Origin: Chromatiales bacterium
GTDB taxonomy: Bacteria > Pseudomonadota > Gammaproteobacteria > Thiohalomonadales > Thiohalomonadaceae
Assembly (NCBI GenBank): GCA_029879245.1
Contig: JAOUQQ010000005.1
Location: 1 to 59,670 of the forward strand
DNA: 59,670 nt
Direction: 5' to 3'
A program made the position numbers and the translations under genes. A model generated the notes under the pieces. The model saw only the letters and a program-made list of their open reading frames with translations. It had not been told where the DNA came from and did not search any database. This document shows, one piece after another, positions 37,284-44,216 of this stretch; the first letter of the stretch is position 1; each line of letters opens with the position of its first letter.

Positions 37284-38461
37284 CTGTTGAAAAAGATCTC
37301 GATCTTCCGAATCTCTTCCATCTTCTCTGCAACACCAGTCAAGCGGTCAATCTCGCGCCGCTCCTCATCACTGGAGGGCATCGCCTCAGCCGGCAAACAG
37401 AGCTCAACCTCGATCTTACCGTCCAGATAGTGAAGGGTGAGTCGGCAGATACTACTCGCAATCTTAAGCCCCTGCCACTGTTCGTGCAGCCACCCCTCAA
37501 CACTGGCGCGGTTTGGCAGGTGGAGGCTGGGTGCCATCTGTTCATCGTCCTCCGGGTCGATGTGCACCATCACATCAGCCACCTCATCGACCTCTCTGAT
37601 CAGGCGCCGTCGCACCTTCTCGCCAATGTAGTGTCCCTCCGATACGCTAAGTTTCGGATCGACCAGAACATGTACATCGACCAGCGCCTCACCACCCATT
37701 CTCCGGGTACGCAGCAGGTGCAGCTCCCGCACCCCGCCGACACTGAGGATCTCCTTTTTGATCACCTCTACCCGCTCCGGGTCCAGTGCCGTATCGACCA
37801 GCTCATGCAGGCTCTGCCACACCAGATCCCAGCCGATCTTCGCCACCATCACCCCGACGAGTACCGCCGCGATGGCGTCAAGATACTCCAGCCCCGCCAT
37901 GGTGCCACCCACACCGATCACCACCACAACAGAGGAGATGGCATCGGTTCGGCTATGCCAGGCATTGGCCTTGAGCATGTTCGAGTTGAGTTTGCGCGCA
38001 ACACGCATGGTGTAGTGGAAGATCCACTCCTTGGAGAACACAGAGAAAACAGCAATCGCCAGGGCCCAGAGCCCCGGCTGCAATAGCCCCTCTGGGTGAA
38101 ACAGGCGATCGACGGCATCCCAGGCGATCCCTGCCGCGACCAGAATTAGTGCCGAGCCAAGAGCGACTGTCGCTACGGTCTCAAAACGACCATGGCCATA
38201 GGGGTGATCCTCGTCAGCCTCCTTGCTGCCGTGCTTGGCGGCGAATAGCACCATAAAGTCGGTGGCGAGGTCCGACAGCGAGTGGACCCCATCGGCGATC
38301 AATGCCTGAGAGTTTGCCATCCAGCCAAAGAGGATCTTGAGCACACCAAGCGTCAGGTCGAGGGCTGAACCAATCAGAGTCACCCTGCGGATCTCGCCGT
38401 AACGGCTATCACCCCTCTCTGGCAGGTCGTGGTGATGATGGTGGTGGTGATGTCCGCCCAT
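37274..38461 (-). CDS. Cation diffusion facilitator metal transporter (FieF-like) with His-rich N-terminus
   Basis: The 395-residue inner-membrane protein exports divalent metals such as Zn, Fe or Cd in exchange for protons. Residues 4-11 are a run of eight histidines. Six membrane helices carry the metal-binding pairs ADGVHSLSDLATD and NAWHSRTDAIS, followed by the cytoplasmic domain with HVLVDPKLSVSEGHYIGE. About 90 extra C-terminal residues (MAPSLHLPNR onward) exceed the usual length of near 300. It follows the tusA gene by 14 bp. The metal cannot be told from sequence. Confidence 0.92.
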   Translation of the reverse strand: MGGHHHHHHHHDLPERGDSRYGEIRRVTLIGSALDLTLGVLKILFGWMANSQALIADGVHSLSDLATDFMVLFAAKHGSKEADEDHPYGHGRFETVATVALGSALILVAAGIAWDAVDRLFHPEGLLQPGLWALAIAVFSVFSKEWIFHYTMRVARKLNSNMLKANAWHSRTDAISSVVVVIGVGGTMAGLEYLDAIAAVLVGVMVAKIGWDLVWQSLHELVDTALDPERVEVIKKEILSVGGVRELHLLRTRRMGGEALVDVHVLVDPKLSVSEGHYIGEKVRRRLIREVDEVADVMVHIDPEDDEQMAPSLHLPNRASVEGWLHEQWQGLKIASSICRLTLHYLDGKIEVELCLPAEAMPSSDEERREIDRLTGVAEKMEEIRKIEIFFNSAQ

Positions 38462-38475
38462 AGATTTTTCCTCTT

Positions 38476-38703
38476 CTACGCCTCACCCACCTCAATTAGC
38501 AGGGTAATTTCTCCACTCGCTTCCCGCGTCTCCAGCACCCTATGGCCGTTGATGCGGCACCAGGCGGGGATATCGTTCACCACCCCCGGGTCGGTGCAGA
38601 CCACCTCCAGGGTATCGCCGGGGGCAAGCTCCTCCACCCGGTTCTGTGTGCGGATCACCGGCATCGGGCAGAGCAGTCGGCGGGCGTCCAATTCATATTT
38701 CAT
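38476..38703 (-). CDS. tusA: TusA family sulfur carrier protein
   Basis: The 75-residue TusA-fold protein carries persulfide on the conserved cysteine C12 in DARRLLCPMPVIRTQN. TusA delivers sulfur to tRNA thiolation and, in sulfur oxidisers, to sulfur oxidation or molybdenum cofactor routes. It is placed directly after the PP-loop protein gene with a 4-nt gap. An ATG at 38703 is preferred to a TTG one codon earlier. The pairing with a PP-loop enzyme points to RNA thiolation here. Confidence 0.92.
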   Translation of the reverse strand: MKYELDARRLLCPMPVIRTQNRVEELAPGDTLEVVCTDPGVVNDIPAWCRINGHRVLETREASGEITLLIEVGEA

Positions 38704-38707
38704 CAAT

Positions 38708-39751
38708 TTATATCATCCACTTATCTTTGAGCTCGGTCGGCCCCAATGGCTCCACCTCGACACTGTATGGCTCCTCACCCGGTTTGTGGATCTCCACCGT
38801 CACCCTCTCCGCCATCTTGCCCTTGCTATAGCGGGCGGCGATGCGAGCGGCGAGCAGCAGGTCGCTCTCCGCTGGTTCTCCATCTACCAACACCATCGGC
38901 CCCGGATGGGAGGTAGTGTACATGTGGATGAACTGCTTCTTATAGCCCATCAGGAAGTTGTTCTCCCCCTCCTCACGGCTGACGATTAACTTAAAATGGG
39001 GGGCAGGACGGATGTGGCGTCCCACCTTGAGCAGCATAATGTCATCCATCTCATATTCGCGGTTGCCGCGCCCCTGCCACAGGTCCACCAGCTTGCGCGA
39101 GTAGGCCTCGTCGGTGAGGAAGCAACAGCCGCCGGCGGGGGAGGCGTACTCCTCAAAACCAAACTCTGCTGCCAGCGCCATCTGCGGTTTGCGGTTACGG
39201 CCGGAGAAGCCATAGAGACTGTCACGACTCACCCACCCCTCACGCTCGGGCAGGGTAGGAGAAAGGTTCTTCGCGCAGAGCGGGCGCAGCAGGCGCTCCT
39301 GCGCCCCCGACTCACGCGCTACTACCGGCATCGTATCCTTGCGTTGTGACATCGGCCGCTGCCCAATCACCTCACCAGTGATGATGAAGTCGAATCCCTT
39401 CTTCTCCGCCCACTCCAGTGCCTTCTGCACCATGAAGATCTTGCAGTCGAGGCAGGGATTCATGTTGGCGCCATAACCGTGCTTGGGGTTGAGCAGCACA
39501 TCCTTGTACTCCTCGACGATGTCGATGATGTGTAGCTTGATCCCCAACTGCTCCGCCGACCAGAGGGCGTTATTACGCTTAGGCTTCGCCTTGTCCTTCT
39601 TGCGAATGGCGTGGGTGTGTCCCTCCACACAGAAACCGGTGAAGAAGTTAATGCCCTCGACATGGATGCCCTGTTCAAGCATCACCTTGGCGGCGAGGAG
39701 GGAATCGAGGCCGCCGGAGATAAGGGCGACCGCCTTGCGTTGCTGGGTCAT
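38708..39751 (-). CDS. PP-loop thiouridylase-like protein with C-terminal NFACT-R-like region
   Basis: The 347-residue protein has an N-terminal PP-loop ATPase (VALISGGLDSLLAAKV), a CxxC in NMNPCLDCKIFM, a GGCCF motif, and a C-terminal part (VGRHIRPAPHFKLIVSREEGENNFL, GPMVLVDG, AARIAARYSKGK) that resembles the NFACT-R RNA-binding domain. It is commonly annotated as a tRNA thiouridine enzyme of the MnmA group. MnmA proper is at 12.0 kb, so this is a separate enzyme. I infer TusA-dependent RNA thiolation on a still unknown target. The ATG at 39751 is chosen over an upstream extension that lacks homology. Confidence 0.82.
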   Translation of the reverse strand: MTQQRKAVALISGGLDSLLAAKVMLEQGIHVEGINFFTGFCVEGHTHAIRKKDKAKPKRNNALWSAEQLGIKLHIIDIVEEYKDVLLNPKHGYGANMNPCLDCKIFMVQKALEWAEKKGFDFIITGEVIGQRPMSQRKDTMPVVARESGAQERLLRPLCAKNLSPTLPEREGWVSRDSLYGFSGRNRKPQMALAAEFGFEEYASPAGGCCFLTDEAYSRKLVDLWQGRGNREYEMDDIMLLKVGRHIRPAPHFKLIVSREEGENNFLMGYKKQFIHMYTTSHPGPMVLVDGEPAESDLLLAARIAARYSKGKMAERVTVEIHKPGEEPYSVEVEPLGPTELKDKWMI

Positions 39752-40300
39752 GAATAAGCGGGATCTAGTCGTATACAGGGGGAGCCATTGTAGCTGATCG
39801 TGTGGGTAATGGCAGGTTTTGCCATCTCTATCCGCTATACCATTCGTAATATCACCATGTAATACATAGTGTGACACAGTGCGAACGGGGCTGACTTTTG
39901 CTCTAGCGTAGACGTAGGGTCAGGTTTTATGGATGAGTAGTGTTGTTGTCGTGGGGAAGGTGTTGGGAAAGGGCTTTGAGCCCTTAAATCTTGAGCCAAT
40001 TCTGCCTAATACATCTGCACATAGAATCCGTATAGTCCGGCTTTGATGGCCCGAGCAGGCTAATAAACCCACCTCGGGCGGAGATCACAGATGGAGTATT
40101 CGCGCAGCTCACCGCACTACCAACATGGCAAAAGTTAGTTTATAGTCAGATAAAACAACGAGTTGAGAAGGATGCTCATTACGATGATTAGCAAGACCCA
40201 CCACGACACTCGCGCAAAACAACCACACAGCAGGATTCTATGTTTATTGTAATAGACAGATTCTGTCTAGTTCCAAAAATACCGATTCTGTCTAAATCAC
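39752..40300. other. Gene-poor junction before the cassette array
   Basis: No complete gene is visible in these 549 bp. The left part holds a perfect short palindrome AAGGGCT-TTG-AGCCCTT (39969-39985) without a T-run. A stop-to-stop open stretch at 40066-40191 encodes about 41 residues (…REITDGVFAQLTALPTWQ…) with no start codon or recognisable family, perhaps a decayed gene. The right end carries the repeats described separately. Base composition falls toward AT-rich at the right edge. Confidence 0.5.
40253..40294. repeat. Inverted and direct repeat at the left edge of the cassette array
   Basis: TAGACAGATTCTGTCTA (40253-40269) is an inverted repeat with 7-bp arms. Its right half, GATTCTGTCTA, recurs exactly at 40284-40294, giving two 11-bp direct copies whose starts are 25 bp apart. 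The second copy ends 6 bp before the GTTAGGC cassette boundary. It could be a binding site or recombination scar. Confidence 0.55.
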
Positions 40301-40314
40301 GTTAGGCATAAAAA

Positions 40315-40881
40315 ATGAAACTATATAGTTACGTCATAACTCATGATTATGGTTTCGCCCCAAATCCTTTTGGAGGTTTTCTAACGCTTGCTACATGTAT
40401 GCCGCAAATCCGAAGAAGTGCACAAATCGGAGATTGGTTGATGGGTACAGGATCAACGGACGGGGTTGGTGTAGATAGGCTTATATTTTTAGCAAAAATT
40501 ACTGGAAAACCTTCTTTAGCAGACTATTCAATATTGGATAAATATAGAATAAAGATTCCAAATTCATGTGAAGAAAAATGGGCAAAACGAGGCGACAATA
40601 TCTATTTTCAAAATGCCGATGGAGAATGGAATCAAAGAAGTAATCCTTTTCATGGTGAAGAAGAAATGGCGCATGATCTTAGCGGTTTAAATGTGCTGGT
40701 TTGTGATGAGTTTTGGTATTTTGGAGCTAGCGCCCCAATTATCCCTGTAGAGCACAGGCATCTAATTAAAAAAGGGCCAAACTGCAAGGCAAATGAAAAC
40801 AAAGATGTAACGTCTTTCTTACATTGGGTCAGCACAAGAAAGAGAGGTATAAATGGTAATCCATCCAGCATCAATGCATAA
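40315..40881 (+). CDS. Nucleotide modification associated domain 2 (Nmad2) family protein
   Basis: The 188-residue protein begins MKLYSYVITHDYGFAPNPFG and continues with LATCMPQIRRSAQIGDWLMGTGS, the pattern of the Nmad2 family described by comparative genomics of DNA base-modification clusters. HxxIKKGPNCK and the DEFWYFGASAPIIP segment also fit. The biochemical role is unproven; Nmad domains are linked to hypermodified DNA bases in phages and islands. It is the gene of cassette 1. Its start lies 14 bp after the GTTAGGC boundary and its stop is inside attC. Codon use is AT-rich, unlike its neighbours. Confidence 0.85.
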   Translation: MKLYSYVITHDYGFAPNPFGGFLTLATCMPQIRRSAQIGDWLMGTGSTDGVGVDRLIFLAKITGKPSLADYSILDKYRIKIPNSCEEKWAKRGDNIYFQNADGEWNQRSNPFHGEEEMAHDLSGLNVLVCDEFWYFGASAPIIPVEHRHLIKKGPNCKANENKDVTSFLHWVSTRKRGINGNPSSINA

Positions 40882-40947
40882 CAAGTCGCTCGTTCGGATA
40901 CATACTACGCTGCGCTTCGTATGCACCGCACAGCTTCGACGTTAGCT
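40876..40947 (+). repeat. attC-like site of cassette 1
   Basis: The site runs from GCATAAC (40876-40882, R'') to GTTAGCT (40941-40947, R'). Inner arms pair as GTCG/CGAC and CATAC/GTATG, giving the usual folded attC of about 70 nt. It includes the stop codon of the Nmad2 gene. Confidence 0.75.
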
Positions 40948-40965
40948 GCAAAAGAAGGATAAATA

Positions 40966-41931
40966 ATGACTCAGCAGCATTTCGGAAATGCTCAAGAATT
41001 AATTGACGCTTTTGGTATAAGTAATAACGAGAAATATTCTCGAATAACTCCGCTAAACGATCGCAAGATCGGTTTTAGTATACAAAGAGAATATCCAAAA
41101 GATATTTTATACTCCCCGTTAGTCAATGGTAATGGTCAAGATGACACTGTTGTACTTATACATGTTGTATATGCACATCCTGAAGAAATAAAAACGGAAT
41201 TCGACTCTCACAAAGTACCGCTAATTATAAGAGCAGTGACACATAGTCGTTATAGAGTCGATCATTTTGACTACGATTTTAGTGATCCAAATTCTCCAAC
41301 AAAAGAATCAATTGAAAAAACAAAGGCAACACCAATGCCAGTTGCATTGAATTTTGATAATGAATTCTTCTTTGATCACCACTCAAACACATTTCTAGAT
41401 CATACGCATGAACCTCTTAGTGGTGAGCAAATATTGGAAATAGTATATAAAGCGCATTGTGATACTGCGCATCGCAAGAGAGGGCGTATTATTCGCACCA
41501 AATTAAAGTATCAGAGCTTTGCATCGGCATTCTTTGGAGTCATCATTAACATCTTAATATCTATTTTAACTAAGTTATTTGGTAGGACGCTGGATGATAA
41601 TGAAACATCATCAGGATATTACAGGGGCTATCAAAGAAAGAACCTTAAGAAATTAAGTACTGAAAGCCTAGATGTCTTTGGATACAAAACAGCACGTAGT
41701 GTCATAATATTGTTTTGCTTAATTTCTGCCGTTGCTTTTTTCATAAAATATAAGTTCGGTATTCAGACTCCATATCTAAGTAAAGTATTTTCAGATAGTT
41801 TTTTAGCACTTACGCACTCGCTTATACTGCTATGGTTTTTGGATGTTGTTATGCCATTGATAATATTTCATATTATTAATATTTTAATAAAAACAAGAAC
41901 AAATATCTCATTTAAAAAGTTTAAAGTATGA
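40966..41931 (+). CDS. Unknown membrane protein of cassette 2 (321 aa)
   Basis: I do not recognise this 321-residue protein. The N-terminal 180 residues look soluble (MTQQHFGNAQELIDAFGI, HVVYAHPEEIKTEFD, IIRAVTHSRYRVDHFDYDF). Three hydrophobic segments follow at about residues 185-205 (FASAFFGVIINILISILTKLF), 245-265 (SVIILFCLISAVAFFIKY) and 280-308. A soluble sensor or effector joined to a membrane domain is possible, and such layouts occur in toxin or antiphage proteins, but nothing in the sequence proves it. The gene fills cassette 2. Confidence 0.78.
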   Translation: MTQQHFGNAQELIDAFGISNNEKYSRITPLNDRKIGFSIQREYPKDILYSPLVNGNGQDDTVVLIHVVYAHPEEIKTEFDSHKVPLIIRAVTHSRYRVDHFDYDFSDPNSPTKESIEKTKATPMPVALNFDNEFFFDHHSNTFLDHTHEPLSGEQILEIVYKAHCDTAHRKRGRIIRTKLKYQSFASAFFGVIINILISILTKLFGRTLDDNETSSGYYRGYQRKNLKKLSTESLDVFGYKTARSVIILFCLISAVAFFIKYKFGIQTPYLSKVFSDSFLALTHSLILLWFLDVVMPLIIFHIINILIKTRTNISFKKFKV

Positions 41932-41935
41932 AAGC

Positions 41936-42022
41936 AGCTAACATTACGCTCCAGTTGATTACCAAAAGCGACGCACCTAGCGTCGCTATGCTTTTGCTGT
42001 CAACTGAGCTAAGTCGTTAGGT
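41936..42022 (+). repeat. attC-like site of cassette 2
   Basis: The 87-bp site runs from AGCTAAC (41936-41942) to GTTAGGT (42016-42022). It folds strongly through CAGTTGA/TCAACTG, CAAAAGC/GCTTTTG and GCGACGC/GCGTCGC arms. It begins 5 bp after the stop codon of the preceding gene. Confidence 0.85.
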
Positions 42023-42028
42023 GAATGA

Positions 42029-42532
42029 ATGATGTTTTCTAAATTATTTAATGTTTTTACCAACAGAAAGGAACCACATAAAAGAAGCATTGATTCGTTA
42101 TTTGAGGCTGCTAAAAAAGGTGACCCTGAATCACAGTATTTGCTTTCATTAAAATACTTGTATGGTGATGAAATAGAAAAAGATGAAGGCGCATTTGAAA
42201 GGTGGGCTTTATCTGCATATGAACAAGGTTGCGCTGATGCTCTATACAAATTAGCGCATTACCATAGAAACTCTGAAGGCAGTATGAGAGCTGATTTAAA
42301 AGGCGAAAAAACTATACCTCACATAGAGTTGGCATATAAAGAATTCGAAATTTTAGCAAAATCTGGGTTACTTGAGGCTCAGGAAATACTTGGTGATATG
42401 TATAGGGTCGGTGAAGGTTTTGGAATAGAAGAGGATAAAGAGAAGTCATTAAAATGGTATGAGGTTGCGGTTAGTAATGGGTCTGAGCGTGCACGAGAAA
42501 TCGTCAAGTATATGAAAGAAAATGAACTTTAA
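42029..42532 (+). CDS. Sel1-repeat protein of cassette 3 (167 aa)
   Basis: The 167-residue protein contains Sel1-like helical repeats: LFEAAKKGDPESQYLLSLKY, WALSAYEQGCADALYKLAHY, and LEAQEILGDMYRVGEG followed by SLKWYEVAVSNGSERA. Such repeats mediate protein contacts in signalling, secretion or defence. There is no signal peptide. It begins 13 bp after the GTTAGGT boundary, so it belongs to cassette 3. Its codon use is AT-rich as in the other cassettes. Confidence 0.82.
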   Translation: MMFSKLFNVFTNRKEPHKRSIDSLFEAAKKGDPESQYLLSLKYLYGDEIEKDEGAFERWALSAYEQGCADALYKLAHYHRNSEGSMRADLKGEKTIPHIELAYKEFEILAKSGLLEAQEILGDMYRVGEGFGIEEDKEKSLKWYEVAVSNGSERAREIVKYMKENEL

Positions 42533-42690
42533 TAATATCAAAAATCCATGGGCTCAGCTCTAGCTCTTAACCCACTAGTCTGCTGGTGTTAGTGTGTGTA
42601 AGGCTAAACTCCAGACTTGGTCCTATTCACACACCCACCTTCCTTTCAGCCAGCAGTGCCAAACCTCCTTGTGAATATGTACCCTACGTA

Positions 42691-43092
42691 CTACGGTATA
42701 ACCTCACAAATGTGCTTTGTCCTCTCTTCTTTTTTATAGTCGGTAGCAACGGTAACAGGCATACCTTGTGCCATGCCCTCTACTATTTTCCCACATTTGG
42801 AGAGCTCTTCTAAGACAGGTTTTTTTGACATCTCTATGCTGTATGAGAGTGCCAACTTCTCTGCCTCGTCGCGTTTGCCATCTGTGCAGAGTTTGCGTGC
42901 ATTATCTTCAAACTTCTTCTGCTCGCGCTCCATCTCTTTGAGTTGTTTTTTATCTATCTTCTCTATGCATGTCTGGAACTTTGACATTTGTTCCATCATT
43001 TTTTGCATATCAGCTTGATTCATCCCTTGAGGGGCAGCCGCGTGTGATAGTGCTGATACGAGAAAGAGTGTTACAAAAATAAGCGGGCGCAT
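42691..43092 (-). CDS. Small periplasmic protein of unknown function
   Basis: The 133-residue protein has a signal peptide (MRPLIFVTLFLVSALSHAA), a Met/Gln-rich segment (GMNQADMQKMMEQMSKFQTC) and a charged helical body with further cysteines (KLCTDGKRDEAEK, LSKCGK, KHIC). Four mature cysteines could make two disulfides. The ATG at 43092 sits six bases from AAGGAG, a better start than 43098 or the long upstream extension. It is divergent from glyQ. I cannot assign a function. Confidence 0.75.
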   Translation of the reverse strand: MRPLIFVTLFLVSALSHAAAPQGMNQADMQKMMEQMSKFQTCIEKIDKKQLKEMEREQKKFEDNARKLCTDGKRDEAEKLALSYSIEMSKKPVLEELSKCGKIVEGMAQGMPVTVATDYKKEERTKHICEVIP

Positions 43093-43297
43093 CGTCATCT
43101 CCTTATTGTGAGCTTTCAGGCAAATTTTCCGTCCGACAATACCAGAGTAGGTGTCTCTACACAAAAGGGAACGTCATCCCCCACCCGCTCTACATTGGGC
43201 ATCTTTACGCTCGCAATTTGTACCCTTACCTGTTTTCCCCACCCCGCCCACGCTATAATCCCCGACTTTCGCACTATATATAGAGAAGGGTTACACC

Positions 43298-44215
43298 TTG
43301 AGCGCCACACATACACCCGATGTCTCCACCTTTCAGGGACTCATCTTCGCCCTACAGCACTACTGGGCCGAACAGGGCTGCGTAATCCTGCAGCCGCTCG
43401 ACATGGAGGTGGGTGCTGGCACCTTCCACCCCGCGACCTTCCTGCGCGCCATCGGCCCGGAGCCCTGGAGCACCGCCTATGTGCAGCCCTCGCGCCGTCC
43501 CACTGACGGGCGCTATGGTGAGAACCCCAACCGCCTGCAGCACTACTACCAGTTCCAGGTGATCATCAAACCCTCACCGCTCAATATCCAGGAGCTCTAC
43601 CTCGGCTCGCTGAAGATGCTCGGCATCGACCCGCTTGAGCACGACATCCGCTTCGTCGAGGATAACTGGGAGTCGCCCACCCTTGGTGCCTGGGGCCTCG
43701 GCTGGGAGGTGTGGCTCAACGGCATGGAGGTGACCCAGTTCACCTACTTCCAGCAGGTGGGGGGGATCGACTGCCGCCCGGTCACCGGCGAGATCACCTA
43801 CGGCCTGGAGCGCATCGCCATGTACCTGCAGGGTGTGGAGAGTGTCTTCGACCTGGTGTGGACCAACGGCCCCAACGGCCCGGTCACCTATGGCGATGTC
43901 TTTCACCAGAACGAGGTGGAGCAGTCCACCTACAACTTTGAGCACGCCGATGTGGACTATCTCTTCGGCCTGTTCGACCAGTGCGAGAAGGAATCAGGTA
44001 AGCTCATCGAGGCGGGGCTGCCGCTGCCCGCCTACGAGCAGGTACTGAAGGGTTCCCACACCTTCAACCTGCTCGACGCACGCAAGGCGATCTCCGTCAC
44101 CGAGCGCCAGCGCTACATCCTGCGGGTGCGTACCCTGGCCCGCGCCGTAGCCCAGGCCTACTACGAGGCGCGTGAAAAACTCGGCTTCCCGATGCTGAAG
44201 AAGGGGGGCAACTAA
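43298..44215 (+). CDS. glyQ: Glycine--tRNA ligase alpha subunit
   Basis: GlyQ is the catalytic alpha chain of the bacterial alpha2-beta2 glycyl-tRNA synthetase. The 305-residue protein shows the class II motifs in [19 protein letters not shown] and [17 protein letters not shown] and the [15 protein letters not shown] segment. Translation starts at a TTG (43298) with GAAGGG 7 bases upstream; no ATG nearby fits. glyS begins 1 nt after its stop. Confidence 0.97.
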   Translation: MSATHTPDVSTFQGLIFALQHYWAEQGCVILQPLDMEVGAGTFHPATFLRAIGPEPWSTAYVQPSRRPTDGRYGENPNRLQHYYQFQVIIKPSPLNIQELYLGSLKMLGIDPLEHDIRFVEDNWESPTLGAWGLGWEVWLNGMEVTQFTYFQQVGGIDCRPVTGEITYGLERIAMYLQGVESVFDLVWTNGPNGPVTYGDVFHQNEVEQSTYNFEHADVDYLFGLFDQCEKESGKLIEAGLPLPAYEQVLKGSHTFNLLDARKAISVTERQRYILRVRTLARAVAQAYYEAREKLGFPMLKKGGN

Positions 44216-44216
44216 G

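Larger units (their letters stand above)
40301..42587 (+). mobile_element. Integron-type gene cassette array lacking a visible integrase (CALIN-like)
   Basis: Three AT-rich genes, all on the plus strand, are bounded by GTTRRRY cassette junctions at 40301 (GTTAGGC), 40941 (GTTAGCT) and 42016 (GTTAGGT), with a weak possible end near 42588 (GTTAGTG). The first two cassettes end in palindromic attC-like sites. The left end of cassette 2 (GTTAGCTGC) is exactly complementary to the start of its own attC (GCAGCTAAC), as required for a circular cassette intermediate. No intI gene is in the window. Confidence 0.78.

Noticed and set aside
39969-39985. AAGGGCT-TTG-AGCCCTT as a terminator for a gene at its left
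   Set aside because: There is no T-run after the stem and no gene that ends there; it is treated as an uninterpreted palindrome.
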